DNA of 64,000 nucleotides from Pseudomonas syringae CC1557. GTDB taxonomy: Bacteria > Pseudomonadota > Gammaproteobacteria > Pseudomonadales > Pseudomonadaceae. Below are positions 17,495-26,685 of this stretch, piece after piece. Where the stretch lies: contig NZ_CP007014.1 of the NCBI RefSeq assembly GCF_000452705.1, forward strand, positions 434,001 through 498,000, read 5' to 3'. A model generated the notes under the pieces. It was not told where the DNA came from. It saw only the letters and a program-made list of their open reading frames with translations, and searched no databases. The translations under genes and the position numbers were made by a program. The stretch's first letter is position 1; each line of letters begins with the position of its first letter.

Positions 17495-17800
17495 GGTTTC
17501 TCTTCCCGCCCCTGCGGGCATGTTTCTCGCTATATCGATATCAGGTCGATATCAGCCTGGGTGCGGTAATTTGACCGAGTGCGCGCATTATCCTGATGGG
17601 GCTCATGACTGGCAAATTTGTTACATGAAAGTCCTTATAAGGTCGATATTGCCGCGCTTTGACCTGCTTTGTGTATGACAACCAGACACCTGCCGTTTTG
17701 CGTTAAGCTCTCGGCTGTAATATGTAGTGCCTAAAATCGATCTTCTTAGGGTCGTTATCGGCCACTCTTGCTGTTTCTTCATCTTCAAGGAGTCCAAAGC
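17495..17800. promoter_or_regulatory. Divergent control region of the APE operon and parA, with direct repeats
   Basis: This 306-bp AT-richer spacer separates two divergent genes and must carry both promoters. Two perfect direct repeats TCGATATCAG lie at 17535-17544 and 17546-17555, 11 bp apart (one helical turn), each holding the palindrome GATATC. A partial third copy TCGATAT is at 17643-17649. A TAATAT hexamer near 17719 may be the parA -10 element. Clear AAGGAG precedes the parA ATG. Operator function of the repeats is inferred. Confidence 0.45.
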
Positions 17801-18580
17801 ATGCGTCGCGTGATATTCAATCAGAAAGGTGGTGTCGGCAAATCCAGCATCGCCTGCAATCTGGCTGCAGTCAGCGCTCACGAAGGCTATCGGACACTGT
17901 TGATTGACCTCGATGCCCAGGCCAACTCGACTCAGTACCTCACGGGTCTGACCGGCAACGACATTCCGATGGGGATCGCCGAGTTCTTCAAGAACACGCT
18001 GGCGGCGGCACCGTTCGCCAAAAAGAACCACGTCGATATCTATGAAACGCCGTTCGACAACCTGCACGTAGTGACTGCGACTGCCGAACTGGCCGACCTG
18101 CAGCCCAAGCTTGAGGCCAAACACAAGATCAACAAGCTTCGCAAACTGCTGGACGAGTTGAGCGAGGATTACGAGCGGATTTACCTGGATACGCCTCCTG
18201 CGCTTAATTTCTACGCTGTTTCGGCGCTGATTGCGTCTGATCGCGTATTGATCCCATTCGACTGCGACAGCTTCTCGCGCCAGGCCCTGTACGGCCTGAT
18301 GCGTGAAATCGAAGATCTGAAGGAAGATCACAACGAGGCTCTCCTGGTCGAAGGCATCATCGTCAATCAGTTCCAGCCAAGAGCCAGCCTGCCGCAGCAG
18401 ATGCTCGACGAACTGATCGCCGAAGGCCTGCCGGTGCTGCCGGTCTATCTCAATGCCTCGGTGAAAATGCGCGAATCGCATCAAGCCAACCTCCCCCTGA
18501 TCCACCTCGACCCGCGGCATAAGCTGACGCAGCAGTTCGTGGAACTCCATCACCTGCTGGAAACCAATGCTCATCCGTGA
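17801..18580 (+). CDS. ParA/MinD-superfamily ATPase, no ParB partner nearby
   Basis: A 259-residue deviant Walker-A ATPase. KGGVGKSS (about residues 9-16) has the signature first Lys, DLDAQANST is the Walker A' region, and LDTPPALNF the Walker B equivalent. It starts at ATG 17801 after AAGGAG; an in-frame ATG at 17768 lies before that site. There is no ParB, centromere-like array or partner protein beside it, so it is not a plasmid partition system. It may position a cellular structure or protein cluster. It is divergent from the APE operon, which does not prove a shared role. Confidence 0.82.
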   Translation: MRRVIFNQKGGVGKSSIACNLAAVSAHEGYRTLLIDLDAQANSTQYLTGLTGNDIPMGIAEFFKNTLAAAPFAKKNHVDIYETPFDNLHVVTATAELADLQPKLEAKHKINKLRKLLDELSEDYERIYLDTPPALNFYAVSALIASDRVLIPFDCDSFSRQALYGLMREIEDLKEDHNEALLVEGIIVNQFQPRASLPQQMLDELIAEGLPVLPVYLNASVKMRESHQANLPLIHLDPRHKLTQQFVELHHLLETNAHP

Positions 18581-18698
18581 TGGGCATACCTGCACGGAGC
18601 GTCGGCGCTAGAGTTGAAACGCAAGTCATGTGTGAGCCAGCTCACTCCCACACAGCATGTGTATGCTGAATACGGAGCATGGGCACGAGATTCGCAAC

Positions 18699-19103
18699 TC
18701 AACACGGCTGCGAAAGAAGTCTGAGCACCTCGGGCGTATAGCTGCCGTCTCTCAGTGAGCGGGCCAGATGTTCGGCATGAAGCCGCGCTGTGGATGCCAG
18801 TTCTTCAGGGATTCTAACAGCGGCGTCCATATCCGCCTGGACATGTTCCTGGGACGCGGTCAGGCGGTTGCTGCCGGGTTTGCAGCCGCACTCTACTTCA
18901 TGACCCTGCGTGGCGACCGCCACGAGGTCATCGACATACGTCGGGTTGCCCTGGGCGATGAAGCCGATGCTTGTGCACGCCGGACACCACACCAGATCGC
19001 CCATGCGCGCCACGCGGCGCATGTCGATGACCTCGCTGGCTGATGCGCTCAGCACAAACCCGCCTGTGGTGGTTGGATCGCCTTCCCTGACAATTAACGG
19101 CAT
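18699..19103 (-). CDS. PAAR-domain protein (type VI secretion spike tip), orphan
   Basis: A 134-residue protein. The first 90 residues match the PAAR fold: GDPTTTGGFVL at the start, VARMGDLVWCPAC, GNPTYVDDLVAVATQGHEVECGC, with Cys/His residues that can bind the zinc at the tip. The remaining 45 residues are a helical acidic tail with no recognised toxin motif. No VgrG, Hcp, adaptor or immunity gene is adjacent. It probably sharpens a VgrG spike encoded elsewhere; the tail could bind cargo. The start ATG 19103 follows GAGAGGG. Confidence 0.82.
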   Translation of the reverse strand: MPLIVREGDPTTTGGFVLSASASEVIDMRRVARMGDLVWCPACTSIGFIAQGNPTYVDDLVAVATQGHEVECGCKPGSNRLTASQEHVQADMDAAVRIPEELASTARLHAEHLARSLRDGSYTPEVLRLLSQPC

Positions 19104-19212
19104 GGCAGTAGTCCCTCTCGGTTCTGGAAAGCCTGGATTCTAGGTGCAAACTTGTCGTCAGAGATCAATGAAAACCACTTAAAGACAGGTCCTACGCAAC
19201 TATCGGCAGGGC

Positions 19213-19233
19213 GTTTCGCAAGTGTTTCGCAAG
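19213..19233. promoter_or_regulatory. Tandem direct repeat upstream of mdcA
   Basis: GTTTCGCAAG occurs twice, at 19213-19222 and 19224-19233, 11 bp apart, in the 264-bp spacer before mdcA. An ATGATCAT palindrome follows near 19252-19262. The helical spacing fits a protein-binding site, possibly for the LysR regulator encoded at the far end of the operon, but it could be a REP fragment. No experimental support can be read here. Confidence 0.3.
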
Positions 19234-19367
19234 CCCGCAATCGTCATACCTGAATGATCATTTCGCCCATCATTACTCCAGCCGTAACGATCCGCCTCGC
19301 TGCTTGATTGATGCCCGACACCTGTCGCCCCTAAGGTGCTCCACGACAGCAAAATCGTGGAGCGATC

Positions 19368-21044
19368 ATGACAACAACAACTTCCCCCGACGCGCGCTGG
19401 ACACGTCGTCGTACCGAGAAGCAACGGCGTCTGGAGCAGGTGCGGGCGTTGGCCGACGGCGTCGTGTTGCCGACCGATAAAATCGTCGCCGCACTGGAGG
19501 CTTTGTTGGTTTCCGGGGATCGGGTGGTGCTTGAGGGCAATAACCAGAAGCAGGCGGACTTCCTCTCCCGCGCGCTGGCCAAGGTCGATCCGGGCAAGGT
19601 GCATGACTTGCACATGATTATGCCCAGCGTCGGCCGCGCCGAGCATCTGGACCTCTTCGAGCAGGGCATCGCGCGCAAGCTGGATTTCTCCTTTGCCGGC
19701 ACGCAAAGCCTGCGCATCAGCCAGTTGCTGGAAGATGGCCTGCTGGAAATCGGTGCGATTCACACCTACATCGAACTGTATTCGCGCCTGGTGGTGGACC
19801 TGATCCCCAACGTGGTGCTGGCGGCAGGCTTCATGGCCGACCGGGCCGGGAACATCTACACCGGGCCCAGCACCGAAGACACCCCGGCACTGATCGAACC
19901 TGCTGCCTTCAGCGATGGCATCGTCATTGTTCAGGTCAATCAACTGGTGGATGACGTTAGTGAGCTGCCTCGGGTCGATATTCCCGCTTCGTGGGTGGAC
20001 TTCGTGGTGGTCGCCGACAAGCCGTTCTACATAGAACCCCTGTTCACCCGCGACCCGCGTCACATCAAGCCGGTGCATGTGCTGATGGCGATGATGGCGA
20101 TTCGCGGAATCTATGAAAAACACAACGTGCAGTCGTTGAACCATGGCATCGGTTTCAACACCGCCGCCATCGAGCTGATCCTGCCGACCTACGGCGAGTC
20201 GCTGGGGCTGAAAGGCAAGATCTGCCGCAACTGGACGCTTAACCCGCACCCGACCCTGATCCCGGCCATCGAAAGTGGCTGGGTCGAGAGCGTGCATTGT
20301 TTCGGCACCGAACTGGGTATGGAAAATTACATTGCTGCCCGCCCGGACGTGTTCTTCACCGGGCGCGACGGCTCGCTGCGTTCCAACCGGCAACTGTGCC
20401 AGCTGGCCGGCCAGTACGCGGTGGACCTGTTCATCGGCGCGACGCTTCAGGTCGATGGCGACGGGCATTCCTCCACCGTCACCCGGGGGCGTCTGGCAGG
20501 CTTCGGCGGCGCGCCGAACATGGGCCATGACCCGCGTGGTCGGCGTCACGCAACCCCGGCCTGGCTGGACATGCGTCAGCAGCAGGATGACGGCCCGGCT
20601 GCCTATCTTGAGCGCGGCAAGAAACTGGTGGTGCAGATGGTCGAGACCTTTCAGGAAGGTGGCAAACCCACCTTCGTCGAAACGCTGGACGCGGTCGAGG
20701 TGGCGAAGAAAAGCGGTATGCCGCTGGCGCCGATCATGATCTACGGCGACGACGTCACTCATTTGTTGACCGAAGAAGGCATCGCCTACCTCTACAAGGC
20801 GCGCAGTCTGGAAGAGCGTCAGGCAATGATTGCCGCCGTGGCGGGTGTGACCGTCATCGGCTTGCGCCACAACCCGAAAGACACGGCGCGCATGCGTCGT
20901 GAAGGCTTGATCGCGCTGCCGGAAGACCTCGGCATCCGCCGCACCGACGCCAGCCGCGAGCTGCTGGCCGCCAAGAGTATCGCCGAGCTGGTCGAATGGT
21001 CCGGTGGTCTCTATAACCCACCTGCCAAATTCAGGAGCTGGTGA
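19368..21044 (+). CDS. mdcA: Malonate decarboxylase alpha subunit (acetyl-S-ACP:malonate ACP transferase)
   Basis: A 558-residue MdcA. It exchanges the acetyl group on the MdcC thiol for malonyl, the first step of the biotin-independent malonate decarboxylase cycle. Family-specific stretches are [13 protein letters not shown] near the start, [21 protein letters not shown], and [20 protein letters not shown]. It is the first gene of an operon whose order mdcABCDEGH-madLM is typical of pseudomonads. The coding end overlaps mdcB. The start ATG 19368 follows GGAGCGATC. Confidence 0.95.
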   Translation: MTTTTSPDARWTRRRTEKQRRLEQVRALADGVVLPTDKIVAALEALLVSGDRVVLEGNNQKQADFLSRALAKVDPGKVHDLHMIMPSVGRAEHLDLFEQGIARKLDFSFAGTQSLRISQLLEDGLLEIGAIHTYIELYSRLVVDLIPNVVLAAGFMADRAGNIYTGPSTEDTPALIEPAAFSDGIVIVQVNQLVDDVSELPRVDIPASWVDFVVVADKPFYIEPLFTRDPRHIKPVHVLMAMMAIRGIYEKHNVQSLNHGIGFNTAAIELILPTYGESLGLKGKICRNWTLNPHPTLIPAIESGWVESVHCFGTELGMENYIAARPDVFFTGRDGSLRSNRQLCQLAGQYAVDLFIGATLQVDGDGHSSTVTRGRLAGFGGAPNMGHDPRGRRHATPAWLDMRQQQDDGPAAYLERGKKLVVQMVETFQEGGKPTFVETLDAVEVAKKSGMPLAPIMIYGDDVTHLLTEEGIAYLYKARSLEERQAMIAAVAGVTVIGLRHNPKDTARMRREGLIALPEDLGIRRTDASRELLAAKSIAELVEWSGGLYNPPAKFRSW

Positions 21045-21919
21045 TGAGCGCACTGCAACGGACACCGCAATCTGCCTCGCTGGCCGAACAACTGGCAGAT
21101 CTGGCCATCGACGCATTGATCGACGAAGCCGACCTGTCACCCAAACCTGCGCTGGTGGATCGGCGTGGCAACGGCGCGCATACCGACCTGCACCTGGGGT
21201 TGATGCACGCTTCAGCGCTGTCGCTCTGGCCGACGTTCAAACTGATGGCCGATGCCGCTGTGGAGTTCAAGGCGGTGGGCCAGCCGTTGCGTGAGACGCT
21301 GGGGCGTCTGGGCCGCGAAGGCGAAGTTGCCATGCTGCGCACCACAGATGGGGTAAATACGCATCGTGGTGCGATCTGGGCATTGGGCCTGTTGGTGACG
21401 TCGGCGGCGCTGGACCCGCAAGACTGCACAGCGCAAACGATCTGCCAGCGAGCGGCCAGTCTGGCGCAGATCCAGGATCGGCAGGTCATCACGCAACACA
21501 GTCACGGCAATGAAGTGGTTCGCCGCTATGGTGTCATGGGTGCCAGAGAGCAGGCGCAGCAGGGTTTTCCTGCTGTCACTCAGTTTGCGCTGCCGCAATT
21601 GCAGCGCAGTCGTGCGGCGGGCTGTGGCGAACAGAACGCCCGGCTTGATGCACTGCTGGCAATCATGACCTGCCTGACCGACACCTGTGTGTTGCATCGT
21701 TCTGGCCTCGAAGGGCTGAACGCCATGCAGCAGGGCGCGCAACGCGTGCTGGACGCGGGAGGCAGTGCCAGCCTGGCCGGTCGTCGTGCGCTGAATGAAT
21801 TGGATCAGCAACTGCTGGCCCTCAATGCCTCGCCCGGCGGCGCGGCTGACTTGCTCGCCGCCTGCCTGTTTATCGATGGCCTGGAGCCTGCGCTCGGCCT
21901 TGTTTCAAGGAGTGCCTGA
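21044..21919 (+). CDS. mdcB: Triphosphoribosyl-dephospho-CoA synthase MdcB
   Basis: About 291 residues, CitG/MdcB family. It makes 2'-(5''-triphosphoribosyl)-3'-dephospho-CoA from ATP and dephospho-CoA, the precursor of the MdcC prosthetic group. Motifs include [20 protein letters not shown] sequence (residues 27-43), [17 protein letters not shown] region and a C-terminal [19 protein letters not shown] 21044 shares its A with the mdcA TGA and follows CAGGAG, so it is preferred over the GTG at 21041. A CitG-type synthase inside the operon supports a complete cofactor pathway. Confidence 0.93.
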   Translation: MSALQRTPQSASLAEQLADLAIDALIDEADLSPKPALVDRRGNGAHTDLHLGLMHASALSLWPTFKLMADAAVEFKAVGQPLRETLGRLGREGEVAMLRTTDGVNTHRGAIWALGLLVTSAALDPQDCTAQTICQRAASLAQIQDRQVITQHSHGNEVVRRYGVMGAREQAQQGFPAVTQFALPQLQRSRAAGCGEQNARLDALLAIMTCLTDTCVLHRSGLEGLNAMQQGAQRVLDAGGSASLAGRRALNELDQQLLALNASPGGAADLLAACLFIDGLEPALGLVSRSA

Positions 21920-21920
21920 A

Positions 21921-22220
21921 ATGGAAACCCTGTCTTTTGAGTTCCCCGCCGGACAGCCGCCGAAAGGCCGGGCGTTGGTGGGTGTGGTCGGCTCCGGTGA
22001 TCTGGAAGTGCTGCTGGAGCCGGGTCAGCCGGGCACTCTGTCGATTCAGGTGGTGACCTCGGTCAACGGCGCTGCGCTGCGCTGGAAGCACCTGTTCGAG
22101 CGCATGTTCGACGGTCAGACGCCGCCCGCGCTGAGCATCGACATTCATGACTTCGGCGCAACCCCCGGCGTGGTGCGGTTGCGTCTGGAGCAGGGCTTCG
22201 AGGAGATCGGCCATGACTGA
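21921..22220 (+). CDS. mdcC: Malonate decarboxylase acyl carrier protein MdcC (delta subunit)
   Basis: A 99-residue carrier protein from ATG 21921 (METLSFEFP) after AAGGAG, directly following mdcB. Unlike normal ACPs it carries a phosphoribosyl-dephospho-CoA group; the attachment Ser lies in VVGSGDLEVLLE near residue 30. It shuttles acetyl and malonyl between MdcA and MdcDE. Its last codons overlap the mdcD start. Confidence 0.93.
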   Translation: METLSFEFPAGQPPKGRALVGVVGSGDLEVLLEPGQPGTLSIQVVTSVNGAALRWKHLFERMFDGQTPPALSIDIHDFGATPGVVRLRLEQGFEEIGHD

Positions 22221-23064
22221 TAACGCACGCTTGCTGAGTCAGCACAGCTTCATCGAACTCGGTGCCCGCCAGCGTGCCCGCGCCTTGCTGGATGCGGGTA
22301 GTTTCAGGGAATTGCTCGGCCCGTTTGATCGTGTCATGTCGCCTTGGCTGGCCATGCAAGGCGTAGTGCCGCAGGCCGATGATGGCGTGGTGGTCGCCAA
22401 AGGTACGGTCGATGGCCGGCCGGTGGTGATCGCCGCCATTGAAGGCTCATTTCAGGGTGGCAGCATGGGCGAAGTCGGCGGTGCGAAAATGGCAGGAGCG
22501 CTGGAGCTTGCGGCCGAGGACAACCGCAACGGCATTCCTACTGCCGCCATCGTGTTGCTGGAAACCGGTGGCGTGCGTTTGCAGGAGGCCAATCTCGGGC
22601 TGGCGGCGATTGCCGAGATACATGCCGCGATGGTCGATCTGCGCCAGTACCAGCCAGTGATTGGCGTGGTGGCAGGCAGCGTCGGCTGTTTTGGCGGAAT
22701 GTCGATTGCCGCAGGCTTGTGCAGTTATCTGCTGGTTACCCAGGAAGCCCGTCTCGGTCTGAACGGTCCGCAGGTGATCGAGCAGGAAGCCGGCATTGAA
22801 GAGTACGACTCCCGCGACCGACCTTTTATCTGGAGCCTGACCGGCGGTGAGCAGCGTTTCGCCAGCGCCCTGGTGGACGGCTTTGCCGCAGACGATGTGG
22901 CCGATATCCGTCAGCAGGTCAGTGACTGGCTCAAGCAGGGCGTGCCTGAAACGCATCGCAGCAGTCAGTACGAACTGTTCCTGCAACGCCTGACCCGCTT
23001 GGACACTGAGCTGCAAATCGATCCGCAAGGTGTGCGCACCCTTTATCAAGGAGCCCGGTCATGA
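22213..23064 (+). CDS. mdcD: Malonate decarboxylase beta subunit MdcD
   Basis: A 283-residue carboxyltransferase-fold (crotonase-like) subunit, from ATG 22213 overlapping mdcC by 8 bp. With MdcE it decarboxylates malonyl-S-MdcC to acetyl-S-MdcC. Glycine-rich oxyanion-hole segments are visible (EGSFQGGSMGEVGGAKM and VAGSVGCFGGMSIAAG). The usual family length is met and no key segment is missing. Start and stop overlap the neighbours, so subunits are likely made in equal amounts. Confidence 0.94.
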   Translation: MTDNARLLSQHSFIELGARQRARALLDAGSFRELLGPFDRVMSPWLAMQGVVPQADDGVVVAKGTVDGRPVVIAAIEGSFQGGSMGEVGGAKMAGALELAAEDNRNGIPTAAIVLLETGGVRLQEANLGLAAIAEIHAAMVDLRQYQPVIGVVAGSVGCFGGMSIAAGLCSYLLVTQEARLGLNGPQVIEQEAGIEEYDSRDRPFIWSLTGGEQRFASALVDGFAADDVADIRQQVSDWLKQGVPETHRSSQYELFLQRLTRLDTELQIDPQGVRTLYQGARS

Positions 23065-23861
23065 GTCATTCACTGCGGGGTTTGAACTGGTTCAACGCCT
23101 TGAGCGCAGGTGCCAGAGAAGTCACGGACCAGCCTGCCTCGATCAAGGTGGCCGACGGTCTGCTGGGCGACCAGCCGGTACGCTTTCTGGCAGTGATTGC
23201 CGATACCGACAACCGCTTCCCTCGGGCGCGTCAGGGTGAAGTCGGCCTGCTGGAAGGCTGGGGCCTGGCCAAGGCAGTGGACGAGGCTGTCGAGCAGGAT
23301 CGCGACCGCGCCGAAAAGCGCGCCCTGATTGCCATCGTCGACGTACCGAGCCAGGCCTATGGGCGTCGCGAAGAAGCGCTCGGTATTCACCAGGCATTGG
23401 CCGGTGCGGTGGACAGTTATGCGCGGGCCCGTCTGGCGGGGCATCCGGTAATCGGCCTTTTGGTCGGCAAAGCGATGTCCGGCGCATTCCTGGCCCACGG
23501 CTATCAAGCCAATCGACTGATCGCACTGCGTGATCCCGGCGTTATGGTGCACGCCATGGGCAAGGCCTCGGCCGCCCGCGTGACCCTGCGCAGTGTCGAA
23601 GAACTGGAAAAGCTTGCCGCCAGCATCCCGCCGATGGCCTACGACATCGACAGCTACGCCAGCCTGGGTCTGCTTTGGGAAACCCTGTCGGTCAGCCAGA
23701 TCGAGCAACCTGCGGCAGATGACCTGGATCAGGTGCGCAGCGTGCTGAGCCGTGCGATCAAGGACGTGCAGGCCAGTGGCGTCGACCTGAGCAGTCGTCT
23801 GGGAGCGAGCAACCGTGCGGCTTCGGCGAAAGTGCGTCAGTTGATGCGGGCGCAGTGGTGA
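23061..23861 (+). CDS. mdcE: Malonate decarboxylase gamma subunit MdcE
   Basis: A 266-residue partner of MdcD with the same carboxyltransferase fold. VDVPSQAYGRREEALGIHQ and GKAMSGAFLAHGYQANRL are recognisable family blocks. It completes the decarboxylase active site. The start ATG overlaps the mdcD stop by 4 bp, and the stop overlaps mdcG. Confidence 0.93.
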   Translation: MSHSLRGLNWFNALSAGAREVTDQPASIKVADGLLGDQPVRFLAVIADTDNRFPRARQGEVGLLEGWGLAKAVDEAVEQDRDRAEKRALIAIVDVPSQAYGRREEALGIHQALAGAVDSYARARLAGHPVIGLLVGKAMSGAFLAHGYQANRLIALRDPGVMVHAMGKASAARVTLRSVEELEKLAASIPPMAYDIDSYASLGLLWETLSVSQIEQPAADDLDQVRSVLSRAIKDVQASGVDLSSRLGASNRAASAKVRQLMRAQW

Positions 23862-24493
23862 TTAATAACGCCCTTGCGGTGCTGCCCCACGATTTGTTGT
23901 GGGGCATGCCGCTGTCTGCCTTGCCGGACGATGCGCCCAAGTGGGCGGTCGAAGTGTTACTCGCCGGGCAGCCGGTCGTCGTGCGGCGTCAACTGATGCC
24001 AGCCGGTCAGGTGGCGGTAGGCTTGCGTGGCCGGGGGCGCGAACAGCGCTACGGAGCGGGTATGTTGCTGGCGGATGTCTATCGCTGGGTTACCCCCGAA
24101 CAAGTGCTTGATTGTCCTCCCGACAGCAGTCACGACTGGCCAGCGCTGCGCGCCTTGCGTCAGGTCCGTCCTGTGATGGACGCACTGGAGCTGGTCTGGG
24201 GTGTCGGTGGCAGTGCCGGATTTGAATTGGCCAGCGGCTGCCCGGCATTGCATCAGGACAGCGATCTGGACCTGATTCTGCGTACGCCCCAGCCGTTCAG
24301 CCGGCGCTGTGCAGCCGAGCTGGTCGAAGCGCTGGAAACATCGGTCTGCCGGGTGGATGTCCAGCTACAGCTTGATCAGGGCGCAGTCGCGCTGAGTGAA
24401 TGGGCGCGGCCAGCCGGTCGCGTGTTGCTCAAGACCGCCAGCGGGGCGCGACTGGTGACAGACCCGTGGCATCTGGTCGAGGCGTGCGCATGA
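23858..24493 (+). CDS. mdcG: Phosphoribosyl-dephospho-CoA transferase MdcG
   Basis: About 211 residues with a GTG start at 23858 (a second GTG lies at 23855). It transfers the prosthetic group made by MdcB to apo-MdcC. A nucleotidyltransferase-type acidic motif DSDLDLILRTP lies near residue 140, preceded by a glycine-rich GVGGSAGFELASG. It overlaps mdcE and mdcH by a few bases. Family assignment is firm from motif and position. Confidence 0.9.
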   Translation: MINNALAVLPHDLLWGMPLSALPDDAPKWAVEVLLAGQPVVVRRQLMPAGQVAVGLRGRGREQRYGAGMLLADVYRWVTPEQVLDCPPDSSHDWPALRALRQVRPVMDALELVWGVGGSAGFELASGCPALHQDSDLDLILRTPQPFSRRCAAELVEALETSVCRVDVQLQLDQGAVALSEWARPAGRVLLKTASGARLVTDPWHLVEACA

Positions 24494-25425
24494 GCAGCCT
24501 GTGGGCGTTTCCCGGTCAAGGCGCGCAGCAGGCAGGCATGCTGCATCAGTTGCCCGAGGACCCGGTGGTTCGCGATTGTCTGCAGGAAGCTGCCGATGCG
24601 CTGGGTGAAGAGGTCTCGGCGCTGGACACTGCTCAGGCGTTGCAATCGACCCGCGCTGTTCAGCTGTGCCTGCTGATCGCCGGTGTCGCCTGCGCCCGCA
24701 TGTTGCAGGCGCGTGGCTGCGTGCCGGATTACGTCGCAGGGCTGTCAATCGGCGCGTATCCGGCAGCGGTCATCTGTGGCGCGCTGGCCTTCGACGATGC
24801 GCTGCGGCTAGTCGCGCTGCGTGGCGAACTGATGCAGCGCGCTTACCCCGAGGGCTATGGAATGACCGCTGTCATCGGGCTGGATCAGGCTCGGGTCGAG
24901 GTGATGATCGGGCAAACAAATAGCCCGAAAACCCCGGTTTTTCTCGCCAATATCAACGCCGACAATCAGATGGTTATCGCAGGCAGCGCCGAGGCGATGC
25001 AGCAGGTTGGTCAACTGGCCAGAGCGGCCGGTGCCGCAGCGGTAAAGCGACTTGCGGTCAGCGTGCCGTCGCATTGCTCTTTGCTGGAAGCGCCCGCACA
25101 ACAGCTGGCCGAGGCTTTTTCACGCATTCAATTGAAAACACCGACAGTGCGCTACCTCAGCGGCAGCACGGCACGCCCGCTGTTGAGTACCGAAAAGCTG
25201 CGTGACGATCTGGCTTTCAATATGTGTCGGGTTATCGACTGGCGCAGCACGGTGGAAACCGCCTACGAGCGTGGCGTGCGCCTGCACATCGAGCTGCCGC
25301 CCGGGTCGGTACTGACCGGGCTGGCGCGCAAGGTTTTCCAGCAAGGCACCGCGCTGGCGTTTCAGGCGGCGCGTCTGGACAGTCTGGTCGCGCTGTCGCG
25401 AGAGGAGGGCTGCCGCACCCGATAG
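24490..25425 (+). CDS. mdcH: Malonyl-CoA:ACP transacylase MdcH
   Basis: A 311-residue FabD-like acyltransferase from ATG 24490, overlapping mdcG by 4 bp. AFPGQGAQQAGM begins the fold, the nucleophile is Ser86 in GLSIGAYPAA, and the His is in VSVPSHCSLLE. It primes the complex by loading malonyl onto MdcC, which allows the catalytic cycle to start. It ends the decarboxylase block; 69 bp separate it from the transporter genes. Confidence 0.92.
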   Translation: MSSLWAFPGQGAQQAGMLHQLPEDPVVRDCLQEAADALGEEVSALDTAQALQSTRAVQLCLLIAGVACARMLQARGCVPDYVAGLSIGAYPAAVICGALAFDDALRLVALRGELMQRAYPEGYGMTAVIGLDQARVEVMIGQTNSPKTPVFLANINADNQMVIAGSAEAMQQVGQLARAAGAAAVKRLAVSVPSHCSLLEAPAQQLAEAFSRIQLKTPTVRYLSGSTARPLLSTEKLRDDLAFNMCRVIDWRSTVETAYERGVRLHIELPPGSVLTGLARKVFQQGTALAFQAARLDSLVALSREEGCRTR

Positions 25426-25494
25426 AGCCGCCGTGCAGATGCTACGAAGGACAAAAACAACAACTTCAGCAATGCGAACAGAGGAATAACAACA

Positions 25495-25911
25495 ATGATT
25501 ATCTACGGTGTTGCACTACTGGCTATCTGCACGCTTGCGGGCGTGATTCTCGGCGACATGCTCGGCGTACTGCTGGGCGTCAAATCCAACGTGGGCGGGG
25601 TCGGGATCGCCATGATCCTGTTGATCTGCGCGCGCCTGTGGATGGAAAAACACGGCGGCATGAGCAAGGGCTGCGAAATGGGCGTCGGTTTCTGGGGTGC
25701 GCTGTACATCCCGGTGGTGGTCGCAATGGCCGCGCAACAAAACGTCGTCACCGCGCTGAAAGGCGGCCCGGTGGCGGTATTAGCCGCGCTGGGTTCGGTG
25801 GTGCTGTGTGCCTGCACCATCGCGCTGATCAGTCGCACCAACCGGGGCGAGCCGTTGCCCGAGGAAGAGCCGCTGCTGACGCCTGAAATCACCCCGGCTG
25901 GAGGTCGCTGA
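25495..25911 (+). CDS. madL: Malonate transporter small subunit MadL
   Basis: A 138-residue membrane protein with about four helices, starting MIIYGVALLAICTLAG. MadL and MadM together form a malonate:H+ or Na+ carrier in the inner membrane. AGGAATAACAACA precedes the ATG. Only one base separates it from madM, so the two are co-translated. The assignment rests on family pattern and on its place behind mdcH. Confidence 0.92.
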   Translation: MIIYGVALLAICTLAGVILGDMLGVLLGVKSNVGGVGIAMILLICARLWMEKHGGMSKGCEMGVGFWGALYIPVVVAMAAQQNVVTALKGGPVAVLAALGSVVLCACTIALISRTNRGEPLPEEEPLLTPEITPAGGR

Positions 25912-25912
25912 T

Positions 25913-26677
25913 ATGTGGGATCTCATCGAGAAAGGACTTGAACACAACGGCCTTATTACCGCATTCGCCTTTGTCGGCATCATCATGTGGGTATCGGTGG
26001 TGCTTTCAAAGCGCCTGACCTTCGGCAGGGTGCATGGCTCGGCGATCGCCATTGTCATCGGCCTGATTCTGGCCTGGGTCGGCGGTACCTTGACGGGTGG
26101 CCAGAAGGGGCTCGCCGACATCACGCTGTTCTCCGGCATCGGTCTGATGGGCGGGGCGATGTTGCGTGATTTCGCCATCGTGGCGACGGCCTTCGAGGTG
26201 CAGGCCACTGAAGCACGCAAGGCCGGGCTGATCGGGGTGATTGCCTTGCTGCTGGGCACGATTCTGCCGTTCATCGTCGGTGCGAGCATTGCCTGGATGT
26301 TTGGCTATCGCGATGCCATCAGCATGACCACCATTGGCGCGGGTGCAGTGACCTATATCGTGGGTCCTGTTACCGGCGCTGCCCTGGGGGCAAGCTCGGA
26401 CGTCATGGCGCTGTCGATTGCCACCGGCCTGATCAAGGCGATTCTGGTGATGGTCGGCACGCCCATGGCGGCGCGCTGGATGGGGCTGGATAATCCGCGC
26501 TCGGCGATGGTCTTCGGTGGCCTGGCGGGTACGGTCAGTGGTGTGACTGCAGGGTTGGCGGCGACAGATCGGCGTCTGGTGCCTTATGGTGCCCTGACCG
26601 CCACGTTCCATACCGGGCTCGGCTGTTTGCTCGGGCCGTCAGTGTTGTATTTCATCGTTCGCGCTATCGTCGGCTAG
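25913..26677 (+). CDS. madM: Malonate transporter large subunit MadM
   Basis: A 254-residue integral membrane protein with roughly seven to eight helices and glycine-rich helix ends (GIGLMGGAMLRDFAIVA, YIVGPVTGAALGASSD). It pairs with MadL for malonate uptake, feeding the decarboxylase. It ends 8 bp before the convergent regulator gene, leaving almost no room for a terminator. Confidence 0.92.
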   Translation: MWDLIEKGLEHNGLITAFAFVGIIMWVSVVLSKRLTFGRVHGSAIAIVIGLILAWVGGTLTGGQKGLADITLFSGIGLMGGAMLRDFAIVATAFEVQATEARKAGLIGVIALLLGTILPFIVGASIAWMFGYRDAISMTTIGAGAVTYIVGPVTGAALGASSDVMALSIATGLIKAILVMVGTPMAARWMGLDNPRSAMVFGGLAGTVSGVTAGLAATDRRLVPYGALTATFHTGLGCLLGPSVLYFIVRAIVG

Positions 26678-26685
26678 CGGGCTGA

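Noticed and set aside
17621..18595. A 324-codon minus-strand frame opposite parA
   Set aside because: Antisense shadow; the plus strand encodes a clear ParA ATPase with a good ribosome-binding site.
18631..18646. TGTGAGCCAGCTCACT, similar to a CRP/Vfr site
   Set aside because: It lies between two convergent gene ends, where a promoter is not expected, and one conserved base is missing.
19200..21140. A 646-codon minus-strand frame opposite mdcA
   Set aside because: It is the antisense shadow of a high-GC gene; mdcA and its operon on the other strand are certain.
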